NCBI GenBank assembly: GCA_964532385.1 | Contig: CAZHHW010000001.1 | Coordinates: 1-64,000, forward strand | Length of the DNA: 64,000 nt | Source: UBA6921 sp964532385 | GTDB lineage: Bacteria > Pseudomonadota > Gammaproteobacteria > SG8-11 | Direction: 5' to 3' | Shown here: positions 33,976 through 41,916 of the stretch, piece after piece | Layout: every line of letters starts with the position of its first letter | How positions within the stretch are numbered: the stretch's first letter is position 1 | Notes under the pieces: generated by a model | Seen by the model: the letters and a program-made list of their open reading frames with translations, nothing else | Databases searched by the model: none | What the model was told of the DNA's origin: nothing | Position numbers and translations under genes: made by a program

Positions 33976-35400
33976 TCAGCTGTCGATTTCGGCAGTATTT
34001 GCGGTCAGTACGCCATTGCTGAACAGACCGGTGATTTCAAGCGTGTCGCCCACCTGCACCGACCCCATGTTCAGAAGAGCAGACAATTCGACGGTAATTC
34101 CGGCAATGGTGACTTGCGTGCCGGAGATTGCAGTCACGGGACCTTGCAATTTCACATCCATGGTGGTGCCGATATCACCATCATGCTCAAGCTTGGTTGC
34201 GACCAGCATGCCGTTCTCGATGGCAATATGCAGGTCGACGCTATCGCCGACCGCCAAGGTGCCAAGCGAAAAGTCATGCTTGACCTCGTCGTCTTGCTTG
34301 CCGATGAGCATGCTCAACGAATTCACGAATACCGTTTGACCCAGCACGGTGATGGTGCCCGCAGTGGTGTCGATGGCTTCGACATTGGCCCGAATCTTGA
34401 TGCTCGCTTCATGACGGAATTTAATTTCATCCGCAACCAGCTTGCCATCCGCGTTCAAGGTGCCTTCAACTTCCAGCTTAGCGTCGACCGTGAGGGCGTC
34501 GGCCGTACCATTTTCAAATTCGGTGCCGCTGTCCACCAGCACGGTTTGGCCATTGAGTACAAACTCGGTTTTATCTGCATTGACCGAGCTCACCACGCCT
34601 TCGAGTTCGAACTCGTCGCCGGATTTGCCGTCGACACCTTTTTTGCCGTCGCCTTCAATTTCGACCTTGGTCGCCATCAACATGTTGTCGGCGGTAGGTG
34701 CGGTGTTGCTCTTCACTTCCACGTACAGGCCATTGGCAAGTGTGTGCTCAACTTGCGCGTCGCCGTAGTGAACCATGAGTGTGCCGAGCATGAAGGTCTG
34801 AGCGGTCGTATCCAATTCCGCGATGACGCCTTTCACTTCGATTTCGTCGCCCGCGTCCAGCGCGGCTTTTTTCACTTCCACGCGCGTGGCGAGAATGGTG
34901 CCGGTGCCTGAGGAATAGCCGCTGACTTCTACGATATTGCCTTCTGCGACATCGCCGATACCGGCGATCGAGGTGACTTTGCTTTCAAACACCGTCGCCG
35001 CATCAATCGTCACGGTTTGACCCATCACAGTTAGTGTGCCGGTTCCATCCGCAGCTATATTTGTGGCTGTGACAATGCCTTCGAGTTCGTCGGCGTAGTT
35101 AATGTGGGTGGCGGTGCCGTGGATACCATCTTTATTCACACTGCCTTCGACAGTGACGACCATGCCGATTTTCAGATTGCTGTCCTGGCCGGCAACTCCG
35201 TCGAGGATGACGCTGCTGCTGCCGGTTTCATATTCGACACCGTTGACGAACACGCTGCCGAAACCGGTAATAACACCGGTATGCTTCAGGCCTGTTGTGC
35301 TGGCCGCTCCGGTGCTGGAAGATGTGCCGCTGTTGCAGCCGGCAAAAGCCAAGGCTCCGAAAACGGCCAGCGCGATGGCTTTGTGTTGAAATGGTTTCAT
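33976..35400 (-). CDS. DUF5666 repeat lipoprotein (copy 1)
   Basis: A 474-residue exported protein. ATG 35400 has GGAG 8 bases upstream and begins a lipoprotein signal (KPFQHKAIALAVFGALAFAGC). After a Ser/Thr/Gly linker the protein is built of about five or six tandem beta-rich units of roughly 65-75 residues, each with patterns such as VxVEGxxNxDGxxxATxI and VLGQTVxVxxxTxFE, as in DUF5666 proteins. It is acidic and probably lies on the outer membrane or in the periplasm. A divergent paralogue follows the regulator gene at 36465. The shared operator region suggests joint control. Role unknown. Confidence 0.88.
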   Translation of the reverse strand: MKPFQHKAIALAVFGALAFAGCNSGTSSSTGAASTTGLKHTGVITGFGSVFVNGVEYETGSSSVILDGVAGQDSNLKIGMVVTVEGSVNKDGIHGTATHINYADELEGIVTATNIAADGTGTLTVMGQTVTIDAATVFESKVTSIAGIGDVAEGNIVEVSGYSSGTGTILATRVEVKKAALDAGDEIEVKGVIAELDTTAQTFMLGTLMVHYGDAQVEHTLANGLYVEVKSNTAPTADNMLMATKVEIEGDGKKGVDGKSGDEFELEGVVSSVNADKTEFVLNGQTVLVDSGTEFENGTADALTVDAKLEVEGTLNADGKLVADEIKFRHEASIKIRANVEAIDTTAGTITVLGQTVFVNSLSMLIGKQDDEVKHDFSLGTLAVGDSVDLHIAIENGMLVATKLEHDGDIGTTMDVKLQGPVTAISGTQVTIAGITVELSALLNMGSVQVGDTLEITGLFSNGVLTANTAEIDS

Positions 35401-35450
35401 GATGTGTCTCCAGTGCAAGTCGTTTTAAGGGTGATATTTTCTGTGCGATT

Positions 35451-35470
35451 TTTGGGAGTTTAATCCCAAA
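35451..35470. promoter_or_regulatory. operator palindrome 1
   Basis: TTTGGGA-N6-TCCCAAA, a perfect 7-bp inverted repeat, 51 bases upstream of the minus-strand DUF5666 start. It is one of three copies in the 231-base divergent region. Confidence 0.8.
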
Positions 35471-35476
35471 ACTGAG

Positions 35477-35494
35477 TTGGGATTATTTTCCCAA
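35477..35494. promoter_or_regulatory. operator palindrome 2
   Basis: TTGGGA-N6-TCCCAA, same arms and spacer length as copy 1. The centres of copies 1 and 2 are 25 bp apart, so two dimers could bind on nearly opposite helix faces or touch each other. Confidence 0.8.
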
Positions 35495-35566
35495 AGATGC
35501 TTGGGGTCAATAGGGAAAATACCCTAGAATCCATGAAATGCGCATTAGGTCTCGAAACAGGTGTTC

Positions 35567-35596
35567 TTGTTCTAAGTCTATTATTGGGAATATAAT
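35567..35596 (+). promoter_or_regulatory. probable sigma-70 promoter of the DUF6502 gene
   Basis: A perfect TATAAT lies at 35591-35596, with TTGTTC (35567-35572) as a weak -35 at 18 bp spacing. The expected start would be about 30 bases before the ATG at 35632. The -10 box lies within operator copy 3, so binding there should block the promoter. Confidence 0.65.
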
Positions 35597-35601
35597 CCCA
35601 A
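35584..35601. promoter_or_regulatory. operator palindrome 3 overlapping -10 box
   Basis: TTGGGA-N6-TCCCAA again with exact arms; its spacer contains most of the TATAAT of the plus-strand promoter. This is the arrangement expected for autorepression by the adjacent DUF6502 protein. Confidence 0.8.
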
Positions 35602-35631
35602 CTATTACGGGAAGTACACACGTATAAAACA

Positions 35632-36468
35632 ATGGCCCACGATCAACGCCAACATGCTTTATTTAATGCGGTCGCCAAGCTGCTGCGGCCGCTTATTCGC
35701 ATGTTGTTACGGCATGGCGTTCCCTATGCCGCATTTGCCGATCTTGCAAAACGCGAATATGTAAATGTGGCTGCGGAAGAATTCGAAGTACCCGGTCGCA
35801 AACAAACCAACTCGCGCGTGGCGACGATCACCGGGTTGTCGCGTAAGGAAGTCCAGCGCGTAAAAACGCTGGAAGGCATCGGTGATCCCATCGATGCCGT
35901 CGAAAAATATCATCGTGCCGCGCGCGTGGTTTCCGGCTGGGTGCATACGCAACAATTTTGCGGCAAAAATTCAGAGCCCTTGCCGCTACCCTTCGACGGT
36001 GGCGACATTAGTTTTAGTGCGCTGGTAAAAATGTTCAGCGGCGATGTGCCGCCGCGCGCCGTGCTTGATGAATTAATGCGCAATGGTCTGGTGGAGCGCG
36101 ACGCCGACGGCCAATTGCGCCTGGTGCAACGCGTCTATATCCCGAAATCCGGTGAGATCGAAAAGCTCGGCATTCTCGGCACCGATGTCGCGGGATTGAT
36201 TGCGACCATCGATCACAACATTCAAGTGGGGGCAAAAGACCCATATTTTCAGCGCAAGGTGTACTACGACAACCTGTCCGAAGAAGCGGTCGCCGAGTTA
36301 CGGCTTTTGATCGCCGAGCGCAGTCAGGTGCAGCTCGAATTCATCAATCACTGGATGGCACAGCGTGACCGCGACGTGAACCCGCAGGCGGGCGGAACCG
36401 GGCGTAAAGCAGCAGGTATCGGCATTTATTACTTCGAAGAGCAGGATTCGCAGGAGAAGAAGTCATGA
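35632..36468 (+). CDS. DUF6502 family putative transcription regulator
   Basis: A 278-residue soluble protein. The first ~80 residues are helical, with a helix-turn-helix-like stretch SRVATITGLSRKEVQRVKTLE (about 62-82). The remainder has the winged-helix-like LVKMFSGDVPPRAVLDELMRNGLVERD near 125-150. I recognise the DUF6502 pattern, a family often found next to DUF5666 genes. It is divergent from one DUF5666 gene and overlaps the second by ATGA. The palindromes before it are probable binding sites. DNA binding is inference. Confidence 0.82.
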   Translation: MAHDQRQHALFNAVAKLLRPLIRMLLRHGVPYAAFADLAKREYVNVAAEEFEVPGRKQTNSRVATITGLSRKEVQRVKTLEGIGDPIDAVEKYHRAARVVSGWVHTQQFCGKNSEPLPLPFDGGDISFSALVKMFSGDVPPRAVLDELMRNGLVERDADGQLRLVQRVYIPKSGEIEKLGILGTDVAGLIATIDHNIQVGAKDPYFQRKVYYDNLSEEAVAELRLLIAERSQVQLEFINHWMAQRDRDVNPQAGGTGRKAAGIGIYYFEEQDSQEKKS

Positions 36469-37835
36469 GCGTATTTCGTGCAAGCCGCGTTGCCATTCTC
36501 GCTTTGTTATTGCACGCCTGTGCGGGCGGTAGCGAAACCGGGACCGGACTGAACAATGGCTCGGGTGGAAAGGATATGTCGGTGGGAACCATTACCAAAT
36601 TCGGCAGCGTGTGGGTGAATGGGGTGGAATTTGAGACCACTGCGACGCAGGTTAAGCTGGAAGGCGCCAGCGCTCCCACCACGGCATTGAAGCTCGGCAT
36701 GGTGGTTACGGTGAAAGGAAAAATTAATGCGGACGGCATCAGCGGCATTGCCGATACGATTTTGGCGGAAGAAGTCATCAAGGGGCCGATCAGCGCCATG
36801 GGCACCAATTCGTTCACTGTGTTAGGCCAGGACATCGTCGTGAACGAAGCCACCCGTTTCGAAGACAATTTAATGCTCAATGCGCTAGCGGCAGGCGATC
36901 TGATCGAAGTCAGCGGCATCGTCAAAAGTGCCGGTGTGATTACTGCCACCCGGGTGGAGCGCAAAACCGAATTGACGGAATACAAACTCATGGGTGTGGT
37001 CAGTTCACTGATGCCCGGTGCGCATACCTTCATGATCGGCGGATTAACCGTGAATTACGCGAATGTGGAATTACCAAGTGGCGTTCCCGCCGACGGTTCA
37101 CTGGTGGAAGTAAAAGGCACGCTCGACGGCGGCGCGCTTGTGGCGACCGGGGTCAAGGTCCAGGCTTTGGAAGTTGCCGATGCGGATAAATTCGAAATCG
37201 AAGGCTACATCGATTCCGTGAGCGGAGGTGGGATGTTTACCGTTAATCATGTCAATGTGCAGACCTCCGCCGCGACGCAATTCAAAGCGGGATTGATCAC
37301 CGATCTGGTCGCGGGTGCCTTCGTGGAAATCGAAGGCAGCTTGCAAGGCGGCGTCGTCACGGCGACCAACGTGGAATTTAGAGAGCCTGTGAAGCTGGAG
37401 GCGGATGTGGCCACCAACATCGGCAACACGCTGACCCTGGGCGGACTGGACTCACTCGCCGTGACGATTAACAGTGAAACCGAATACGAAGGCGAGGTTA
37501 CCGGCCCGATCGGTATTTTGCCGGGTGTTCACGTCGCGGTGCGCGGCCGATATAACGCCGGCACGCATCAAGTGATTGCCACCCGTATCGAGGTGCAGGC
37601 CGACAGTGATCCGAAGGTTGTATTGCAGGGTCCGGTTGATGTGTTGGCCAACCCGTCGCTGACGTTGATGGGTCTGTCTGTGGATACAACTGGCATAGTG
37701 GAATTCGAAGCGGACGGGGTGAATGACAGGGATTCATTCTTCGCCGCGGTGACGGTGGGTGACATCGTCAATCTCTCAGGCACATTGCCTTTGAGCGGGG
37801 TTGTAAATTGGGAAAGCATCGAGTTGGAGAATTAA
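36465..37835 (+). CDS. DUF5666 repeat lipoprotein (copy 2)
   Basis: A 456-residue paralogue of the protein at 33976. It has a lipoprotein-like start (SVFRASRVAILALLLHAC, Cys near 19) and then GTITKFGSVWVNGVEFETT, which mirrors GVITGFGSVFVNGVEYETG in copy 1. Five to six tandem beta-rich units follow. The start overlaps the DUF6502 stop by ATGA, so both are made from one transcript under the operator-controlled promoter. Likely an envelope protein with unknown ligand. Confidence 0.88.
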   Translation: MSVFRASRVAILALLLHACAGGSETGTGLNNGSGGKDMSVGTITKFGSVWVNGVEFETTATQVKLEGASAPTTALKLGMVVTVKGKINADGISGIADTILAEEVIKGPISAMGTNSFTVLGQDIVVNEATRFEDNLMLNALAAGDLIEVSGIVKSAGVITATRVERKTELTEYKLMGVVSSLMPGAHTFMIGGLTVNYANVELPSGVPADGSLVEVKGTLDGGALVATGVKVQALEVADADKFEIEGYIDSVSGGGMFTVNHVNVQTSAATQFKAGLITDLVAGAFVEIEGSLQGGVVTATNVEFREPVKLEADVATNIGNTLTLGGLDSLAVTINSETEYEGEVTGPIGILPGVHVAVRGRYNAGTHQVIATRIEVQADSDPKVVLQGPVDVLANPSLTLMGLSVDTTGIVEFEADGVNDRDSFFAAVTVGDIVNLSGTLPLSGVVNWESIELEN

Positions 37836-38156
37836 TCACGGCTTCATATCAACTCTGGGTATCTTGAAGTCAAGCTCTGGCTCAGTCATGCGTGGCGTGA
37901 GCTTGCGATTATTTTATCCCTGGCGTCGTTCAACTCCACTACCAGTTATTAACTGAACTCAACCTTGAGGGCAGCTACGTGACCGCAGGATTAAAGCCGG
38001 ATTCGACGATGACCCGGATTAATTTTGGATGCACAATATCATGGTGCTGAGCCTTCCTGTTTACCGGCGCCCGTATGACGAGGTAGTGAGTTCGCCGGCA
38101 TGCATGCTGTTTGTCGATGTCGCCGATCAAAATGAATCCGTTTTTGAGGAAACCTC
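37836..38156. other. intergenic region, no gene or clear signal
   Basis: 321 bases with no supported coding frame. I found no hairpin-T terminator after the DUF5666 gene and no clear promoter. It ends with GAGGAAACCTC, the ribosome site of the next gene. Confidence 0.5.
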
Positions 38157-38693
38157 ATGGCCAACTCATTTCAAGACCAATTGCTTAAAGCGGGGTTGGT
38201 GGATAGCAACAAGGTAAAAAAGGCCAATCGTGAAAAACATAAGCAAATAAAACAACAGCAGCACGCGCATGCCGTCACTCCCGATGCCGCCAAGCTTCAT
38301 GCGCAGCAGGCCAGCGCGCAGAAGGCCGAGCGCGATCGCGAGCTGAATCGCCAGAAAGTGGAGCTGGAAAATAAAAAAGCGCTGGCCGCGCAAATCAGGC
38401 AATTGATAGAAACCCACCGGGTGCCCAAAGACGCGGGCGAGTGCGCCTATAATTTTCAGGACGGCAACAAAATACAACGGATGTACATTACGGAATCCAT
38501 GAGAAAACAAATCATGCGGGGCGAACTGATGATCGTGCGCTTGGGCGGCGATTATGAGCTGGTGTCGAAAAACATTGCCGATAAGATTGCGCAGCGCGCA
38601 CCAGATCATGTTTTGACAATTAAAGATTCCTCGCAAGAGCCAACCGCAGGGGAATACGCGCAATACAAAATACCGGATGATTTGCTCTGGTAA
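38157..38693 (+). CDS. DUF2058 (YaiL-type) protein
   Basis: A 178-residue cytoplasmic protein with the DUF2058 signature: FQDQLLKAGLV at the start, a highly charged, Gln/Lys/Ala-rich coiled region (about 18-85), then IRQLIETHRVP and YNFQDGNKIQRMYIT. The family is widespread in Gammaproteobacteria and is suspected to associate with nucleic acids or ribosomes, with no settled role. GAGGA lies 8 bases before the ATG. The next gene starts right after its stop. Confidence 0.9.
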   Translation: MANSFQDQLLKAGLVDSNKVKKANREKHKQIKQQQHAHAVTPDAAKLHAQQASAQKAERDRELNRQKVELENKKALAAQIRQLIETHRVPKDAGECAYNFQDGNKIQRMYITESMRKQIMRGELMIVRLGGDYELVSKNIADKIAQRAPDHVLTIKDSSQEPTAGEYAQYKIPDDLLW

Positions 38694-39584
38694 ATGATGG
38701 CGCCTCAATCGGAAGCAAAATACGGGTTTCTCGACACCGCCATGGCGTCCTTATCCGCACAGTGGCGGAGCAGCAAGTTGCGCGATGCAACCTTTGCCGC
38801 GTTGTATTTTCTGCACTGGCAGATCCATGCGCACGGTCGGCGGTTTGCCGCACGCCGCTTCAGGTGCGACGCGCGTCCTGATCCCGCGCAATGGCTGAAT
38901 GAACTGCGGCAGGTGGACGGCGCGGCGCGGGATGAGCTGTTGATCCGCTACTTCGAGCGTTACCAATTTCTCGCCGTCATTCCAAATGTCAACATTGCGC
39001 TTGTCCATTGGTTGCAGGGCAGCTGGCCTCTGGTGTTGTGCGAACATGTGCCCTTGCCGGTCGAGGTGTTGGATTTCCAGGTCCGCGGCCTGCGCCCGGT
39101 AACACTCATTTGCGATACGGCACGCGCACGCATGGCGGTGTTGAGCAAGCCGGATGCGTTCGCGTTCATGACGCACGACCTGGAACATGCGTACAAATTT
39201 TTTCACGCCGCGCGTTTGCATGAATTACAGCGGAATTTTTTTATCGCGCTGCAAGCAGCCCACCAGCGTAATGCATTTGCGTCCTACGCGTGCGATCCGG
39301 AATTTCGCGCGCGCTTCGACTATTTGATCAGCGACATGAACACGCATCCGGTGCACAGCTTGCAGTATTTGCGCGCGATTTTGGTGGAGTATCATTTGCG
39401 TGCCGAACAGGGCGACATGCATCAAATGCTGTCGCCGGCGGCGCAAAGCGATGTGGCAGACACATTGCGTAAGCTGGAATTGGGCAGACCCGCGCAAGAT
39501 GTACTGGAACAGTTGAGCAAGGGCGCGCTGCGCGGACAGGATGCGCGGATAATTGAACAGGCCTTGCTGAATTCTGCAATATAA
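38694..39584 (+). CDS. hypothetical protein with HDxxH-x11-E motif
   Basis: A 296-residue soluble, largely helical protein. The start codon directly follows the DUF2058 stop (no gap), and a second ATG follows. Near residue 160 it carries HDLEH, then 11 residues, then Glu: the same HDxxHx11E spacing as the zinc-site motif of the COQ4 ubiquinone-biosynthesis protein. I do not see COQ4 similarity elsewhere and do not assign the function. The pattern does suggest a metal-binding helical protein. Confidence 0.72.
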   Translation: MMAPQSEAKYGFLDTAMASLSAQWRSSKLRDATFAALYFLHWQIHAHGRRFAARRFRCDARPDPAQWLNELRQVDGAARDELLIRYFERYQFLAVIPNVNIALVHWLQGSWPLVLCEHVPLPVEVLDFQVRGLRPVTLICDTARARMAVLSKPDAFAFMTHDLEHAYKFFHAARLHELQRNFFIALQAAHQRNAFASYACDPEFRARFDYLISDMNTHPVHSLQYLRAILVEYHLRAEQGDMHQMLSPAAQSDVADTLRKLELGRPAQDVLEQLSKGALRGQDARIIEQALLNSAI

Positions 39585-39634
39585 TGCGGGCAGAAGGCTT
39601 TCTTTCCGTACGGCATGTCGATGAGGACCACAAG

Positions 39635-40555
39635 ATGATGCGTTGGCTCTGGCTTGCAATTGCCGTGATGTATACGGTGTCGACACAAGCGGCGTTACCC
39701 GCGCCCAAGGTGGAAAAACTTTCCGAACGCGTGTACGTCTTGCTTGGCCCTGAAGGATTGCCGGATAAAACTAACCAGGGTTACATGGTTAACAGTACCG
39801 TGATCATCGGCGAGCAGGGCGTGATCCTGATCGACACCGGGTTCAACGATGAAATCGGCACGCACATCAAGCAGACCATTGCGAAGCTCACCGCCAAACC
39901 GGTCACGCATATTATCAATACCCATCATCACGGCGATCACACGTTGGGCAATAGCGCTTTTCCAGGCGCGCAGGTGTTCAGTTCACAACAATGCAAAGAA
40001 CTGCTTGAGAAGGTGGGCTATGACTGGATCAACATCATCCAGACTGTGCTGGAGCGTAAATTCCCCAACACCAAGCTGGTGCCGGCGAGCATTACATTGG
40101 CCGCCGACAGTACCACGGAGCGCGTCCTCGACGGTGTGAAACTACGTTTTATCGTGCCGTCAGGTTCCCATACGCCGGGTGATCTGCTGATTGTTCTGCC
40201 TGACGAAAAAATCCTGATCGCGGGCGATATCCTGGTCCAGCACATGTCGCCCAGTTTCCGCGATGCGCATGTCAAGCACTGGATCAATACGCTCGCCAAG
40301 ATCGAGGCGATGGACATCAAGACCATTGTCCCGGGGCATGGGCCAATAATGCTGCCCGCACAGGTGCCAGAAATGCGCACGCGCATGTCCAAGCTGTATG
40401 CGGCGGTGGAAGCGGGTTATAAAAAAGGACTCACCGACGCCGAAATACGCAACACGCTGGATTTGAGCGAGTGGCGCAACCTGGTGAGCTTTGAACAATT
40501 GATGGGCGGCATCATCAACCGCACCTTTCTTGAAATCGAACAGGATAATTTCTGA
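39635..40555 (+). CDS. exported MBL-fold metallo-hydrolase
   Basis: A 306-residue metallo-beta-lactamase-fold protein. ATG 39635 has GAGGA 7 bases upstream and gives a signal peptide (MRWLWLAIAVMYTVSTQA), so it acts in the periplasm. Metal-binding motifs are present: THHHGDH near 100, a GSHTPGD segment near 178 and GHGP near 232. It is similar in layout to the SoxH/quinoprotein-relay type of hydrolases, but the substrate cannot be read. Its stop shares a base with the next start. Confidence 0.88.
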   Translation: MMRWLWLAIAVMYTVSTQAALPAPKVEKLSERVYVLLGPEGLPDKTNQGYMVNSTVIIGEQGVILIDTGFNDEIGTHIKQTIAKLTAKPVTHIINTHHHGDHTLGNSAFPGAQVFSSQQCKELLEKVGYDWINIIQTVLERKFPNTKLVPASITLAADSTTERVLDGVKLRFIVPSGSHTPGDLLIVLPDEKILIAGDILVQHMSPSFRDAHVKHWINTLAKIEAMDIKTIVPGHGPIMLPAQVPEMRTRMSKLYAAVEAGYKKGLTDAEIRNTLDLSEWRNLVSFEQLMGGIINRTFLEIEQDNF

Positions 40556-40806
40556 TGGACTGCCGTCCGGGCTGCGGCGCATGTTGCATTGCACCGTCGA
40601 TTACATCATTCATTCCCGGCATGCCACACGGCAAACCCGCGGGGGTACGGTGTTTTCAGCTCAGTGAGGATTTTCGCTGCCGATTGTTCGGTTTAGCGGA
40701 ACGCCCGGCGGTGTGTCGCGGGTTTCGTGCCGCGCCCGATACGTGCGGCATCAGCCCGGCGGACGGTTTGGCCATACTCACGCGCCTGGAAGCGGACACG
40801 CGCTAA
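40555..40806 (+). CDS. YkgJ-type cysteine cluster protein
   Basis: An 83-residue protein with the CxxxCxxCC cluster at its start (Cys3, Cys7, Cys10, Cys11) and further cysteines at about 33, 42, 54 and 63. It belongs to the YkgJ family, thought to bind zinc or an iron-sulfur cluster. The start overlaps the MBL gene's stop by one base (TGATG). The function is unknown. Confidence 0.9.
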   Translation: MDCRPGCGACCIAPSITSFIPGMPHGKPAGVRCFQLSEDFRCRLFGLAERPAVCRGFRAAPDTCGISPADGLAILTRLEADTR

Positions 40807-40833
40807 ATCGATCATCAGAACAATAAAAGGCAG

Positions 40834-41916
40834 TCAGCGTAACTGCGCGATGATTTTACGGATTGCCGTTTCATTTTCCTCGATGCGAGCGGTGAGTTGA
40901 AACTGCACCCGGGCACGATGCAGGTTCTGACCGGGCGCAGCGATTTTGAAATACACGTTGCCTTCAAGATGGTCGGCAAGAAATCGCAATCCAAGTTCAA
41001 AGGGGAGCAGCCGGATCGCGTCGTACATGAAGTCAAAATCTGGCCCTGTCAGAAAGCCGCGTGCGGCTTCGACATAGCCGTGCAGAATCGCACCGCATAT
41101 TTCCAGATCGAATTGCGTTGCTTCCGAGTCGTGCGCGGATTCGCCGCCGCGGTTGCAACACGAGCGCAGGCAGTCGCCCAAGTCGTAGTGAATCAAGCCG
41201 GGTTGCACGGTGTCGAGGTCGATCAGACTCAGCACGCGGTCACTGTCCGCAGCGAATAAAAAATTGTCAAGTTTTGGATCGCCGTGGGTCGCGCGCAGCC
41301 GCAACGCGCCGGAGTTCTTGCCTTGTTCGAGAGTGCCGGCCAGAGCACGCCGGGCCGCGACAAAATCGCAGGCCGCCGTCGCAGGAGTGTCGATGGCGGT
41401 GCGCGCGCACACCGCGTCGAAGTGCGCCAGATAATCCGGCGCGATGTGGAAACCCGGCAGCGTGGTATGCAAACGTTCGGCGGGCAAGGTATCGAGCAAC
41501 GCGTGAAAACTGCCCAGCGCATGACCGATGTGATAGGCCTGCGTTGAGTCGGCGAGCGTTTCGAGTGCGCGCGTGCCGGCGATGAAATGCAAGGCGCGCC
41601 AGTAACAACCCTCGGCATCAAGCACGAAATCGCGTCCGTCGCGAGCGCGATACAGGCCGGGGATCTGCAACTGGGTGCCGGGTCGTGACGCGGTGTGTTG
41701 CGCATGATCAAGCAGGCAGCGCAGGTTTTCCATGATGTGTTGCGGTTGAGGAAAAACCTTGGGATTGATACGTTGCAGGATGGCGCTGCGCGCGGGCACG
41801 CTGTCGATCACGGCGAGATAGGTATCGTTGATCAGACCGCGTCCGTACTCCTGCACATCGCGCAGCGGCGCACCGAAGTCGAACTGCCGCGCGATGGCCA
41901 ACGCGGCGCCGTTCAC
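40834..41916 (-). CDS. aminoglycoside-phosphotransferase-fold sugar kinase (NahK-like)
   Basis: A 360-residue kinase of the choline/aminoglycoside phosphotransferase fold. The catalytic loop THGDPKLDNFLF near residue 210 and IDLDTVQPGLIHYDLGDCLR after it closely follow N-acetylhexosamine 1-kinase (NahK), which has THNDTKxNN and IDLDTVMPG..YDFGD. It probably phosphorylates a sugar at C1, feeding cell-wall or polysaccharide recycling. The start overlaps the stop of the upstream M48 gene (ATGA), so the two are coupled. Confidence 0.83.
   Translation of the reverse strand: MNGAALAIARQFDFGAPLRDVQEYGRGLINDTYLAVIDSVPARSAILQRINPKVFPQPQHIMENLRCLLDHAQHTASRPGTQLQIPGLYRARDGRDFVLDAEGCYWRALHFIAGTRALETLADSTQAYHIGHALGSFHALLDTLPAERLHTTLPGFHIAPDYLAHFDAVCARTAIDTPATAACDFVAARRALAGTLEQGKNSGALRLRATHGDPKLDNFLFAADSDRVLSLIDLDTVQPGLIHYDLGDCLRSCCNRGGESAHDSEATQFDLEICGAILHGYVEAARGFLTGPDFDFMYDAIRLLPFELGLRFLADHLEGNVYFKIAAPGQNLHRARVQFQLTARIEENETAIRKIIAQLR

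Noticed and set aside
33853..34911. Plus-strand 352-codon frame opposite the DUF5666 gene
   Set aside because: It is a mirror frame of a repetitive lipoprotein gene with no ribosome site or domain of its own.
38694..39584. Calling the HDxxHx11E protein COQ4
   Set aside because: Only the short metal motif agrees; I saw no other similarity, so it is reported as a pattern only.
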